A stretch of DNA of 64,000 nucleotides, taken from assembly GCA_023079485.1 (NCBI GenBank), contig CM041084.1:128848792-128912791 (forward strand), written 5' to 3'. Shown here one piece after another: positions 26,450 through 38,372 of the stretch. The translations under genes and the position numbers were made by a program. The notes beneath the pieces were generated by a model. The model ran no database searches. It was not told the origin of the DNA and was given only the letters and a program-made list of their open reading frames with translations. This DNA is from Archilochus colubris (Eukaryota > Chordata > Aves > Apodiformes > Trochilidae). Every line of letters starts with the position of its first letter. The first letter of the stretch is position 1.

Positions 26450-29218
26450 AAACCATGTCTGTATTTACTAGAGCATAACTTATCTTACAGCTCTGGTGAT
26501 ACAATCTTAAAGCTGAAGTGAACATTCTGATATATGAATTATAGACTATGAAGCTGCTATCATGTAGTGAGAAATATTCTGCCATGGTCCATTGCTTCCA
26601 TGAAAACAAGATATTACTACTCTGTTTAAGCAATTTTCTTCCACGATTATCAAATAGCACTTCATCATGATATCCCTGTGACCCTTGAATGTGGCTGGTG
26701 GACACAATTTAGGCCTCCTAATTAGTGTTTTGATACTTTCATTTAGTACTTGAGGAATTACTATGGTTTAAATACCATTCCACACTTTCAACATAACCTC
26801 CTCCCTAAGCTTTTGGCTTAGGATCAAATACATTAAATTAATTGAAAAATCATAGTTTAATATGGGTATATTTTATTTTAAGTAGTACAGTTTGTTTTCT
26901 TGTTTAAAGTAAAATTTTTAACAGTTTTGCTTTAATTTCTGAGTAAATCGGATACTTACCATCTTAGCCTTTATATTTCCTGAATCTTCAGTATTTGCTT
27001 TTATTTCTTTTAATTGAGCTGGCAGTTTCTGCATAATATTGTTCATTTTGTTTTGTTTTTAATTTCTGGTGGTTTTGTAGAGTTCCAGGTACTGCAATAG
27101 TTGTATGTTCCCTATAAGGACACATAGCAGTAGCATAGTCTGAAGTAGTTTTATGGTCTTTGAGTCTTCAAACTTCAGATAGATTTTTTTTCCCATTTCA
27201 CTTCTTGATTTTGCATGAGTTTTATGCTTTTTTGAAATAAAAGGAGCCACAGGAAGGCCTGAATTAGCTGAAGTAATTTTATAATACATTACCAGAGAGT
27301 AGAATAAAAAGATTCAAATCATGTAAAATTTCTTGTATACATTTTAAAAGAATAGTACCTGAAAATGTAGGACCAGATTGTGAACTACTGTAGTTATTTA
27401 ATACTGTTTAGAGCTGTAAAAATTCAGTTGGACCTGGAAAATCTGCCTGTAGAGCTAAAAAGTGGAAAGTTTCAAGTTTGGCTGAATACTTGGCTTCTAA
27501 TAGCTGCAGTCTCTCTGCCCACCTTCCACACTGGGGTGAGAGGAAGGGAGCACCTGCTGATGTTGCTGTTCCCTCTTCTTCAGGGTGGAAGCACAGACAG
27601 TAAATGCAGAGCAAACACTACTGGACGGCTACATTCCAGCAAAAGGGATCTTGCTTCACATGTTTTTTCCAGAGCTACCCCATGGAGAAAACTGAACTCC
27701 ACCTGTTCTGTGTGGCTTCAATTTCACTTTTGAAACATCCCCTTCAGCATCTTTCAGTGAAAAGACAGCACTGGCTTGTGCATATGTTGGTACCAGCAGT
27801 GGTCAGAAATAGCTCTGGACCTGAGTGAACAGAAGTGTTTTCCTTAGTGCAGCTAAGGAAATCCATACCATCTTGTCCATATCCACTCTTCTCTTCTAAT
27901 TGTTTGCTTTTCCAGTAGGTCATTTCAGAAAAATTCATGAACTATTAGCCATATTGATGGATGTTATACATAGGAGTCTTTCCTCCTGATTAATGTTGAA
28001 GTTTATTGAAGCACAAAGGAAAGAAAAACAATATTTTTTTCCCTGGAACTTTTGAAGCTTATATATGCTTCTGATTGACAAGATCTCTGGCAAGCTTATG
28101 TGCTTAAAAAATGAAGAACTGGAAGTTTTTCCACAGAAGTTGCTAATGTGAAGTAAGATGAAAGTTTCATCTGGTTATTGCTCTTTATTCCTTTGTCTGG
28201 GAATAAAGATGTCTTTAGAGGCACTGAGGCAGTTAGTGAGCTGGTCAGAACTGGTAAACTCCTTTAATTTTAGTGGAGCTGGGGCTGTTGTGATTAGCTG
28301 AGGATTTCTGATGCTTAAGAAATTCCCCTTCATAACTGGGGACGGGGGTGTCTGAGGCAGTAAACTTCTGCAATGTGCAGTTTGCCTGCAGCTGTGTCTG
28401 GCAGCTGCTGCCTTCCCCTCCAGTTTTTAACCTTTTGATCAATTTTAACTAAGTTTGCGTGAAATAGAAATATTTAGAATATGAAGTTTTGATGTGCTCT
28501 TAGCAAGTGAGTGATTGAGGAGATGGGTGAGTGCGTTTATGCCCTAACTGAGGGAGAAGCAGGAAGAAATTCTTCTTTTATCCTTTCCCTGTGATGACAG
28601 ATGCCTGGTCAATCAGCACATGTGTAGCTTTGGTGTAAGCATCAGAGCCTCTTTTTTTATAATCTGTCTGCAAACTCTGCATGATAGGTAACAAATATTG
28701 CTACTATGGTAGTGAGTGTTAATTGGGGTAATTTAGAGATGATTGCAAGGCACTGGGGGTGTTCTAGCAAGGATGAGCTGAGGCGTTCCCATCTTGAAGC
28801 CGAGGGAATCCTTAGGGTGTTGCATGAGCTGTGATGTGGTGTGAGGGCATTTGGAAGCTGTAGGAGAGACAGCTCTTGGGCAAGTTGGGGGTTTTGTAGT
28901 TTTGAAGAACAGCAGCTGTGTTGCTAATTACGGTCTACAAACCTCCAACCCAACTCATTTTCAGGTTGCATTTATAATTCTACAATTCTACATTTGTTAT
29001 TTTGTGTGCAAGAAAACCCCCTGGTGTCTCTGGAGTTGGCCAATGCCATTTGTCTCAGCATTTTCATGCTGGTCTGGTTAATGCTCTGGTGTCATTTGAA
29101 ACAGAGGTTCTCTTGTCCCCATGTTCCATGAGATTTACAAAAGAAGCTGCCTTTCCAGGTGAGGTAAAATAGCTAGTTAAACAGCTACTCATAAAAAAGC
29201 ATCGTAAAATTACCCCAA

Positions 29219-29258
29219 TTTTTTTTTTTATTTTATTTTGGTTTGGTTTTTTTTTTTG
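29219..29258. repeat. T-rich low-complexity tract
   Basis: Two runs of T separated by ATTTTATTTTGGTTTGG. It has a poly-T appearance but no recognisable element is attached. Confidence 0.9.
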
Positions 29259-32253
29259 GTGCTATGTTTTCCTTTAGTTGACTATACAGGTGAGTAGACA
29301 GCCTGTGGGGCTCGATCCCGTTCCAGATGTTGGTTGCCAGTTTCTGTGAAGGAGGTATTAGTGCTTCTCTTATGCCATTTCAAGCCTCCTGATACCACTG
29401 GGCTTGTCTCATTCAGGACTTACACTCGTGTACATTGTATTTGAGCAAGAAGCAGATACTTTGTGTCCAGTGCTTTTGGATGTGTTCCTGCATTGTTTAG
29501 CTGAGAGGCATTTCCTAGCTGAGGCCACAGGCCCTCTGCTCTGCTCCCACCCCGAGGAGCACCCTGACAAAATCACCTTGTGCTCCAGCACTAGAATCGA
29601 GGGACTTCTGTCCTTAAAGGGAGTTTGAGGGAATGACAGTACCAGAGAGAAGGCTTTAGAAGGCTGATGTATGGCAGTGTCATCTTCCCAAGCATACTAT
29701 TTTATGCCTCCTCACTGCACTAGAGAGCATGAGTTAAAAAGGCAGTTGATTTTTAATGGATGGATTTCTCTGCTTTCCTCTGAAAAACTTCAAACATAAA
29801 AACTGTTGTGTCTCTTTTTAATTAAAATGTCTGGAGACAATTTTTTTCCTGTTGAGGAGAGAAGCTGGAGGGTTCTGCTACTTGACACTACAATCTAGTT
29901 TATTTTCACTCTCATGTCTGCTAGCACAGGAGGAATCAAATAGTCAACAGGTCCTTTGTTTACATCCCAGGTTTCTTTCTGTAATATTTGCCCCCAGGCT
30001 ACCTCTCCTTGTTCAGAAATGTGTTTTCTACTCTTCCCTGGCTGTGTTTTGGTCTCACTTGCTCCATGAGTAGCCAGCTCTGGGTGTCCTGTCAAGCCCA
30101 GAGGTGCACGTATGCCCACCAGTTACTGCCCAGTCTGTATGTTTAGGGAGTGCATGTTTGCAAGGAGCCCAGTGGCTGTGTGGTGAATTTGCCAGATCAC
30201 AGAGTTACCCTCCTTGCCTTTAGCTGCCTGAACTGGAGCCATGTAAGGTGATCCCAGCTACTGCTACCTCAGCTCCAGCCTTTGTTGAAGTAGACAGTAC
30301 AGACTTCAGGAGAGGCTGCACTCCGAAGACCAGTGCCATGGTGGATTGAGGTAGAGAGTAAACATGTCCTGGGCTTTGGTGTTGTCTTGTGCACTGAGCT
30401 CATGTTCAGTCATGTTTGCATGCCACAGGAGACCAGGAAATCTCCTGCTCTGACTGTGCCTTCAGTTACTTCTGGGAGTCCTGGTTCTACTGTGTAAAAA
30501 AATATTTGCTGTGGGGACCTGCCAGAGCAAAGTAGATGAGCAGGGCACATTTCCCTCTTCTGCACCCAAGGCAGGATGCCTGATGCCATCACTATTAGAG
30601 CAGCCTGATGAGAGAGGGATGATTGCTGGCAAAATCTAACCCCAGCCATCACACCTCTTACATGGCTTTCCTACATTCCTAGACGATGATCTACATGCAC
30701 ATGAGGAAGGGAGGATTGTGTGGTGATAGGTGCTATTCATAGTTCCCCTCTTCTTTCTTTGCCAGTGTTAAAGAGAAATAGAGTTTCATAAATTAATTTT
30801 TGTATAGATGTAGACACGGATTTGCACAACTGAAGTTCGGTTACATAGCACAGAGAACTGCAGAAAGGTTTTACAACAATGCACATAAGTATTTCAAGAC
30901 ACTACTTGAATTGCATTTAATGTAACTCATAAGGAGTTGATTAGACTGATTTTTTTTCTTTGAAACTTATTTAAAATTAAAATTGTAACTTTCATCTGAA
31001 TTGTACCTGTGACTAATGTGCCTAGAAAACCATAAGACAGACTTCTATGCAGTTCACGTCAGTCTTTGTGCAAAGTTGCCTTTCTTGAGTCCAAGTGACC
31101 TAGCTAATATATAAGAACTAAAGATATGTTTTATTAAAAAATTATCACTCTAGTAATTCCTTTCCTGCTAATTTAAATTGAGGTCATGTGACTGCAATTT
31201 TTACCTACTTACTAAAAATTTTATTAAATGTTCTTCTGAATTTCCTATAGCCATGGTGTTGTAGTTGCTTGCTGTATAGGAGATACATTATGAAACATGA
31301 TTAAATGACTGCTTTTACAGTAGGGTTGGGGTTTTTTTTAAATTAAATATGCCTGATATTAACTCCTTGTTCTTACATTCTTTCCACTTCCCCAAAGCTG
31401 CATATTTTATTCTGACCTTCACCTTTCGCAAATCCATTAAATCCACTTGGTATGAAATAACTTTGTGTGCTGTTGCACTACAACTGCATTTTTTCCTTCA
31501 TTTCAACATTTGCTTGAATGCATATTTAGCAAATACTTAAGTCTTCAATTTCCATACAGCGTTGGTGTAGCAGAGGGGTAGCAGACATTCAGAGCTGTTA
31601 ATCCAGCAGGAAATTTAGACATAGGATTCCCCATATCTGTGTCATCCATTCTCCTGTGAACAGCTACTTGCCCAGGAAGTTCAAGGTAAAATGTATGCTT
31701 TGCTCATCTATAAAAATCTTCAAAACCTACTGACAGAGGCTACTGTGATTGTTTTTCACATCTGTAACATGGTGAAAGGCTGAAATCCTTTCCAGATGAA
31801 GTCAGGGGCATCTTACCCGTACTGGCAGTTGTTTTAAGTTATGTATTTTGACTATGGGAAGACAAATGTGGCTTTTCAGACTCATCAGCTCAGAGGACAG
31901 TGTGACAGATTTGGCCTTTGCCCCATCCAAAGAGCAGGGCAGCAGAGGCAGAAGGCAAAGCCACCATTCAGTAAGGTCAAACCATGTTTGATGCTTTGAA
32001 TCCCAGAGAGGGAAGGAGCAGGGTCTTCCATTGCCTTTTTTGCTCCAGTTTGATACACCTTTAAGGAAGGAGGTTTCCCTAAGGATAAGTAAGATGCATT
32101 TAAGACAGCATCTTCTTGCTTTTGTGGGTCTTGGAAAACATGGCAATGGGATTAGAGCAGGGCAGGGTGTGGAGGAGTGCTCTGCTGACCACAGTGCTTT
32201 GCTGCTTTATACATAAACAGGCAAGTAGTGTGTTTTTGTTGGTTTTCTTTTCC

Positions 32254-32269
32254 TTTTTTTTTTTTTTTT
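32254..32269. repeat. Poly-T run of 16
   Basis: Sixteen consecutive T residues preceded by a T-rich stretch. No retrocopy was recognised on the minus strand beside it. Confidence 0.95.
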
Positions 32270-35200
32270 ACTTCATGACAGTATGCTAACTGGTTCTTTG
32301 TTTAAAATTCCATGTGCAAAAGGGCACTTTGTCAGCACTTCTCATCTGAGCTGCCCCTGAGCTGTTCTGCTGGGTATGACAAGGAAAAGAAAGAAACTTT
32401 TGGTCTGGCAGCATTACTGCCTGACTTGGTTGCAGCCCATCACACCAGGCTCTGGACTGTGCCTCCCTCCTCTCCCTGCAGCTCCCCAGTCAAAATGTTT
32501 AACCCACGTTATTTTTAGTTACTAGACTTACAAATTATTCACAGCTTTCCCCTCCACTCTTGTATATCCAGCTCTTTCCTTGACATTTCCCTTCGGATAT
32601 TCCATCACTTTCTTAAAATAAGTCTACCTAAAACATCTCATGCTTCACACCTCCACTCTTCTGTAAGTCTGCCCTTCCTGTTCTGTCGTAAACTCATCAG
32701 CCTCCCTAGAAACAGAAAAATAAAATAAATAACTGCTGTGGCCAGCTTGACTCCTGCCTTCCCTTTATTTCTCACTCCTCAGCCCCTGTTTTGCCGACTT
32801 TTTGTCTTCTTCCTGTGATCCTATGGCTCTTCACCAGGAGACCTCATTCTCTTTACTCCACATCTTCAAGACTCAGAGGTTTATTCACTTCCCAGTGCTA
32901 TCCTGTGCAAGGAACTCATCCTTGGTGCTGCAAGCAGAACCTGTGTCAACACAGAAAAATCAATCAGATTGCATTACATTAGACTGTTTTAAGACAACAA
33001 AGGCAATTTCCTATACAAAAAGCTGTTTCTGTCTTCTCATTTGAGCTTCAATAGAGAATTATAAATATAGCATAGTCAGGGTTTCAATAATACTAAAAGT
33101 GTGTGGGTTTTTTTAAACACTTTGCTTTGCCTTACTTTTTGAAATTTATGACTTTAATAGCATTTGATTTTCTCTGTTAAACCATTATTTTTCACTCCAA
33201 TAAAACCCATTTTTGGACAGACATTTTTCTGCTCAAATTGTGAGATTAATTGTCAGAATCATAGAAAATTCTATTTCTAATAACAGGATGAAAGACAAAA
33301 TCCTGATTGTTTAGAATGGAGAAAATGTCTTCATTTTTAGAGGAAAAACTCTGGACATCCTTGATTAATTGCATTATTACTGTCACCCTATAAATTGCAG
33401 TTTATTGCCATAGGTGTGTATTATTTGCAATTAGCCAGCAAAGCAGGGTGCTAAGGGGAAGAACTATTTCTCTAAAACAGCTTTTCTGTGCCACAGAATG
33501 CAGAAATAAGGTAATAATCTCTAATATACTTCAGAAGATTGAAATTTTCCTGTCTTCTATTTCAAAAGCTATCAGAACCCTGCCATAAAAGCAGTATAAT
33601 TGTGTAGCAAATATTGAGAATTTACGCATCCTCACTTCACTGAGACCTTAAATTTATTCCAGAGTAAGTGTGGGCTCTAACTCTGGGAATATTATGGAGG
33701 ACTGCAACACCAGAACTCTGTACAGTCTATTACAAATTTTTAAAAAGGGCTAAAAAACTTATTGTGACCTGGTGAAAGTGACCTTATTTCATATTTTACT
33801 TGAGGTCTAGACCAGAATAGGAAATATTATAACTAAAATTATCAGTGATATGAAAAAAATCATGTGATGAGAATGCAATGAGAGCTAAAATACATAATTT
33901 TCTGTGAAATCCAGCACTTCAGTTGATCCAGGAAATAAAGTGCTTGTTGAGATTCTGGAAATTTCAGAAAATCTCCTGTTTCCTAGTCTGTTAGTAAGTC
34001 AAAGAGTTTCTACTTCAGCAGATCAGTTCTAAAAGAAAATGAAAAAAAGCCATCTGCATATTTGGTCAGATTAAAAAAATATTAACAGAGCATCACTAGT
34101 TTGGAGGAGATTTTAATGATGCATAAAAGGACTGCCAGTGCCTTGTATGCAAAACAGAGCAATTAAGAATAACTGTTGATACAGTTTGATACAGCTAGTT
34201 TGACCCTAGAATATGCACCAGAAATTGCTTTTCTTTTTGCAGAAGGCTGCTAATAAAGTCAGAAGACTTGGGAAATTTCCATGAACACTGTGCCACAAGA
34301 AGACACAGCAGAAGAGAGGATGGGGAAAAGAGAAGGCATAGCACAAAGGAAACTCAAAGACTGAGACACAGTTTCTTAGGATACTGTTTTCAGACAAATC
34401 CAGTTGGTACCACAATAAATTTAAAAGGATGAGGGCAAGCTAGTAATAAAGAAATGTGTAAGTACCTCATTAAAAAGGACAGTAGTCATGAGTTTGTCAA
34501 TGTATTCCAACTTCAAAGTCTACACCTGCAGTTTGTCATCAAAGGCAGCCCTGAAAGTCAGAACGCCATCACATGAATCAGCCTTGGGTAACTGGTGTAT
34601 TAGGTCTGTATCAGGGACCTCTGCAAGTTGTTCATGGAGTAATTTCAATGACAAATTTGTGACATGGAGTATCAAATAAGAGTGTCAATGTTTTGTAGTT
34701 TGCCTGGGAGAAAGTAAGTGGTGTGCTGCCACGACGTTCAGCTCCAAAAAGCAATGGAGTGGATGGGGTGTGGACAATAATCTGCTGCAACTAGAAGAGA
34801 GTGTGTGCTTGGCAACATCACTATCTTTCTTGAGTAATTTCAGCTGATAAAAAGCACATTACTCAAGTTGAATTTCCATATTGTCATATAGCTGAAGTGT
34901 TCCACATTATTGATATAACATCAGGGGCTTAGCAGAGATCTTAAATATACCATTTCATTCTTGTTTACAGAAAACCAGGCTGGTAATTGAAGTGGAAGCA
35001 GACTATACCACTGTTTGATGGTGAATTCTTCTTTAGCAAAATATGGATTACTGGTTTTATTTTTATTTTATGCTGTGGTAGAGGTCTTAGAAATACCAGG
35101 CATTTTGTGAGAAGTGCTTGCATGATAGATATATCCCAACTAATGTCGCCCAGAAAATCCCCTATGTCTAATCAGCTGTAAACCTGAAAAAGGTAGGGAG

Positions 35201-36042
35201 TGCATTAGGAATTTAATGGTTGCCAGCATTGTCAGCACATATCTTACTACTTCTTGAATAATGCCCCTTTAAAGAAATTCTAGGCCACAGGATATTAATG
35301 CAGAAAAATGAATCATTCATGATGGTAAATAGAGCAGTGGACAGGACTTGAGGATGGTGTATCTGTATTTACCTCTCCCTAGTAGTTGCTGAAGCAAATA
35401 CATCAGTGGCTTAGGCATTATTAGCAAGAAAGGGATCTGGTAGTGCAGTTTGTTCTACTTTGATGCTCAGTTCAAGGCTTTTCTGGACACTTGTGCAGGG
35501 CCTTAGGAGGGTGAAGCTGTCAAAGCTTTAAGAAACCTCATGGTCTTTGCAGCTTCAGAGCACTTAGTGAAAGGCTACAGTGATTTTCCTTCTAATTGGA
35601 TACAGATGAGCTTCAGTCCCATCTTTGTACTAAGGACTTTCTCCTTTCTTCAGCTAATGCAACTTCTTATGAATATTCTTAAAAGTCAGGAGAGGTGGGA
35701 AATAAATGCAGCTTTCAGACTGAAGTAATAGAAAAGTACTTTATAAACTAAACCCAAGAAGATAGTATTTCCAGCTGAACCCACTATAAATACAAGTTAA
35801 AATAATGTACCTGTTAGTGTACTCACATCAGTTTGCTTATGTGCCTCATGTAAGCTGAGCAGCTCTTTGATTTGCTTATGGATGATTCCAATGCTTCACT
35901 TTCAGAGGAAAAAAAAACTTTTTCATAACTTTTCTATATTTTTGATAGCTGGTAATTCTTATAACAATATGATGACTTTATTGAAGAAGTCTGATTAGCT
36001 ACTATACAAGGTATTCTTAGAAAATACTGTATCTTTATATTT

Positions 36043-36335
36043 AATCATAAAATCGTTCTGGTTGGAAAAGACCTTTAAGATCATCGAGTCCAACCATAAC
36101 CTAACTCTACTACCACTACTGATCTGCTGAGTCCAGTGCTAAACCATGTTTCTAAGCACCAAATCTAAATGTCTTCTAAACACCTCCAGGGATGGTGATT
36201 CAGCCACCTCCCTGGGCAGCCTATTCTAGTGTTTAACAAAGCTTTAAGTGAAGAAGTTTCATTTAGTATCTAATCTAGACCTCCTCTGGTGCAACTGGAG
36301 TTTCACCTTCTGAGTTATCCTCTTGTGAACCCCTA
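36043..36335 (-). mobile_element. CR1 LINE 3'-end fragment, antisense
   Basis: Antisense CR1 3' region starting at the tail remnant ATCATAAAATCGTTCTGGTT and including the AAGATCATCGAGTCCAACC and CCTCCAGGGATGGTGATTC blocks. It fades out after the block encoding the conserved Leu/Glu-rich 3' region, near 36335. It is moderately diverged. Confidence 0.9.
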
Positions 36336-36915
36336 TTATTCTCTTTACTGGGATGCTGCAGTAAGATGAAAATCATGGGATTTCAGTGGTTTTGAGAAGT
36401 GCTGAGCTCTGCAACCTACAATTGAGTTACATAAGCTTGGATCCAAGTGACTCAGGGAGCCATGGTAGGATACCCACACTGATCATCAATTAATGTAATT
36501 ATAGCTTGCTACAGTTCCCAGAATGGTCGATTTAAATGTTTCAGTTTTGTTTTCTTCTGATGTCCTTTTTGTTGGACTATGTAACATGTCATTCACATAG
36601 ACAAAGTTAATAGAGTCACTATTGCAATTGTTAAAGTTTTCCTTCATTGTAATATTTGCTATCTGCCTCTCTACACAGTGCACCCATCACAGATCATAGT
36701 TCTATATAGTCCAAGAGCTATTTTATCATGCTTTTTCCACACATACTTGAGTTATGATCTGCATGACCTCTGATTTTGTGGAGATGGTACCTTGATTAGG
36801 AACTGATAGCTTTTAAGAAGCAAACAAAAATAATTAAGTACCATTAAATCAAATATTGTAACTTAAGTACAATATATCATATCTTATATAGCAAAATATC
36901 ATATCTTTATATCCT

Positions 36916-36931
36916 AAAAAAAAAAAAAAAA
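36916..36931. repeat. Poly-A run of 16
   Basis: Sixteen consecutive A residues after an AT-rich stretch of ATATC units. No processed pseudogene was recognised upstream. Confidence 0.95.
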
Positions 36932-37065
36932 GCGTTTTGAGAAAAATGTAACAATTTTATTTGTGAATATTGGATTTTGTTGATGTTCTTTGGTCAGAAT
37001 AGCTGTGATTTTAATAACAGGTAGATAAATGTATGTGTCCTGTGCTGCATTAAGAGATACACAGA

Positions 37066-37474
37066 CAGCCAATTGAGGGAGGTGATTCTCCTCCTCCCCT
37101 CTGGTCTTATGTGACCCCACCTGGAGTACTGTGTCCAGTTCTTCAGTCCCCACCATAAGGAGTCAGAGCTCCTTGAATGTGTCCAGAGGAGAGTAAATAA
37201 AATGATCAGAGGGCTGGAGCACCTCCCCTATGAAGACAGGCTGAGGCAGTTTGGGTTCAGCCTGGAGAAAAGGAGACTCTGAGGTGACCTTATAATAACC
37301 TTCAAATATCTGAAGGAGACCTAGAATAAAGCTGGGGTAGGGATTTTTACACAGGTGTGCAGTGAGAGAACAAGGGGCGATGGTTTAAAACTTGACAAGG
37401 GGAAATGTAGGTTAGACATAAGGAAAAAAGTCTTTACTGTGAGGGTGGTGAAATGTTGCCCAGGGAAGTTGCCA
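37066..37474 (+). mobile_element. CR1 LINE 3' region, first part of an interrupted copy
   Basis: Sense CR1 sequence from the GACCCCACCTGGAGTACTG block through the AGAACAAGGGGCGATGG and GTTAGACATAAGG blocks. It stops abruptly after GTTGCCCAGGGAAG, where about 170 further bases of CR1 would be expected. The matching 3' terminus appears 430 bp downstream at 37905. I read the two as one element split by foreign sequence. Confidence 0.88.
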
Positions 37475-37904
37475 TAAAGGGGAACAAGTACTATCTGTTC
37501 AGTTCTGCCATACCAGAGGCAGTTTCAAGATTTATCTGGGGCCATACCTTTCTTACTGAGCTACCAGAGCAAAATAGAAAATGGCCTTGTTTTAGCCTGG
37601 TTTAGAAAGCTGTGCATACATGCAGCAGCTGATTGAATTTCAGATTCCAAAGTACAGATTGTTGCTTTTCATTTCTCTGATAAGAAGCACAATAATATTG
37701 CAGAGCCCCTCAGTTCTTGAAATGGGTAAACATTTCTCATAAAAATCCAACAGCTCATCTTCAATTAATTGTAGTAAATTAACCATGACAAAGCAATGGC
37801 AATTCTCATGAAATATTGATATGGATTTGCTGAAAGCAGATGTGTCTTACTTACTGCAGACCACCCCAATGACAGCAACATGTGTCTCACAAGATAGCTA
37901 TTTT

Positions 37905-37965
37905 AATGGTTGCACTTGATGATCTTTAAAGTCTTTTCCAGTCAAAATGATTCTATGGTTTTATG
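37905..37965 (+). mobile_element. CR1 LINE 3' terminus, second part of the interrupted copy
   Basis: About 60 bp matching the extreme CR1 3' end: GGTTGCACTTGATGATCTTT, then CTTTTCCAGTCAAAATGATT and CTATGGTTTTATG. It is in the same orientation as 37066-37474. It could instead be an independent, very short CR1 insertion. Confidence 0.75.
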
Positions 37966-38280
37966 TTACGGTTTTGAGGCACCTACAGGATGTGTCTAAA
38001 AGGTGCTTCTCTTGTGCTACTATAACTGTTCATAGCACCACAACAGCCCACTCTTTCCTCTCATGAACTCTTTCCATGTGCCCCAGTCCTTCCCCCCAAA
38101 CAAGAAAAAAAGTAATGGTGGCAAAAAACCCCATACTTGAAATAGGTTGTTTGGTGAATGTAGAGATGATTGAATTGGAATGCAGACTTTCCATCCATTG
38201 GAAGGTGTAGATCAGTTAAAAAAAATGCTCACATATATGGATATTTAGTACTAAAAATAGTATTTAAAATTATATTTTAG

Positions 38281-38372
38281 GACTTCGCCCAAAAAGGACT
38301 CTACGCTTGGTACTATGGACAGGAGAAGAGCAAGGAGGAATAGGTGCCAAGCAATACTACCAGCTGCACAAG
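38281..38372 (+). CDS. CPQ: CPQ internal coding exon with catalytic Glu-Glu pair
   Basis: Second CPQ exon in the window, 92 bp. Its first two bases complete the Gly codon begun by the previous exon (GGA), and it ends on a codon boundary before the donor AG|gtaaat. It encodes GLRPKRTLRLVLWTGEEQGG followed by IGAKQYYQLHK. The Glu-Glu of the TGEEQGG motif is the M28 signature: the first Glu is the general base (Glu336 in human) and the second a zinc ligand (Glu337). Human CPQ as I recall it has TAEEQGG and GAFQYYQ, so Ala-to-Gly and Phe-to-Lys changes lie beside the catalytic pair. The acceptor is AT-rich and pyrimidine-poor (AATTATATTTTAG), weaker-looking than the acceptors of the other two exons. 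Confidence 0.96.

Larger units (their letters stand above)
22977..38280 (+). other. CPQ: CPQ intron of 15,304 bp, phase 1
   Basis: Bounded by the donor GG|gtaaat after the first visible exon and the acceptor TTTTAG before the second. It splits a Gly codon after the first base. It holds the CR1 fragments at 23364, 25332, 36043 and 37066-37965 plus AT-rich simple repeats. No other gene was seen inside it. The interval about 30000-33000 is somewhat richer in C and T on this strand, but carries no reading frame I would call. Confidence 0.93.

Noticed and set aside
33256..33268. AGAATCATAGAA, resembling a CR1 3' tail
   Set aside because: Only about 12 bp match and no CR1 body follows.
36916..36931. 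Poly-A run considered as the tail of a processed pseudogene
   Set aside because: No coding similarity upstream and no target-site duplication noticed.
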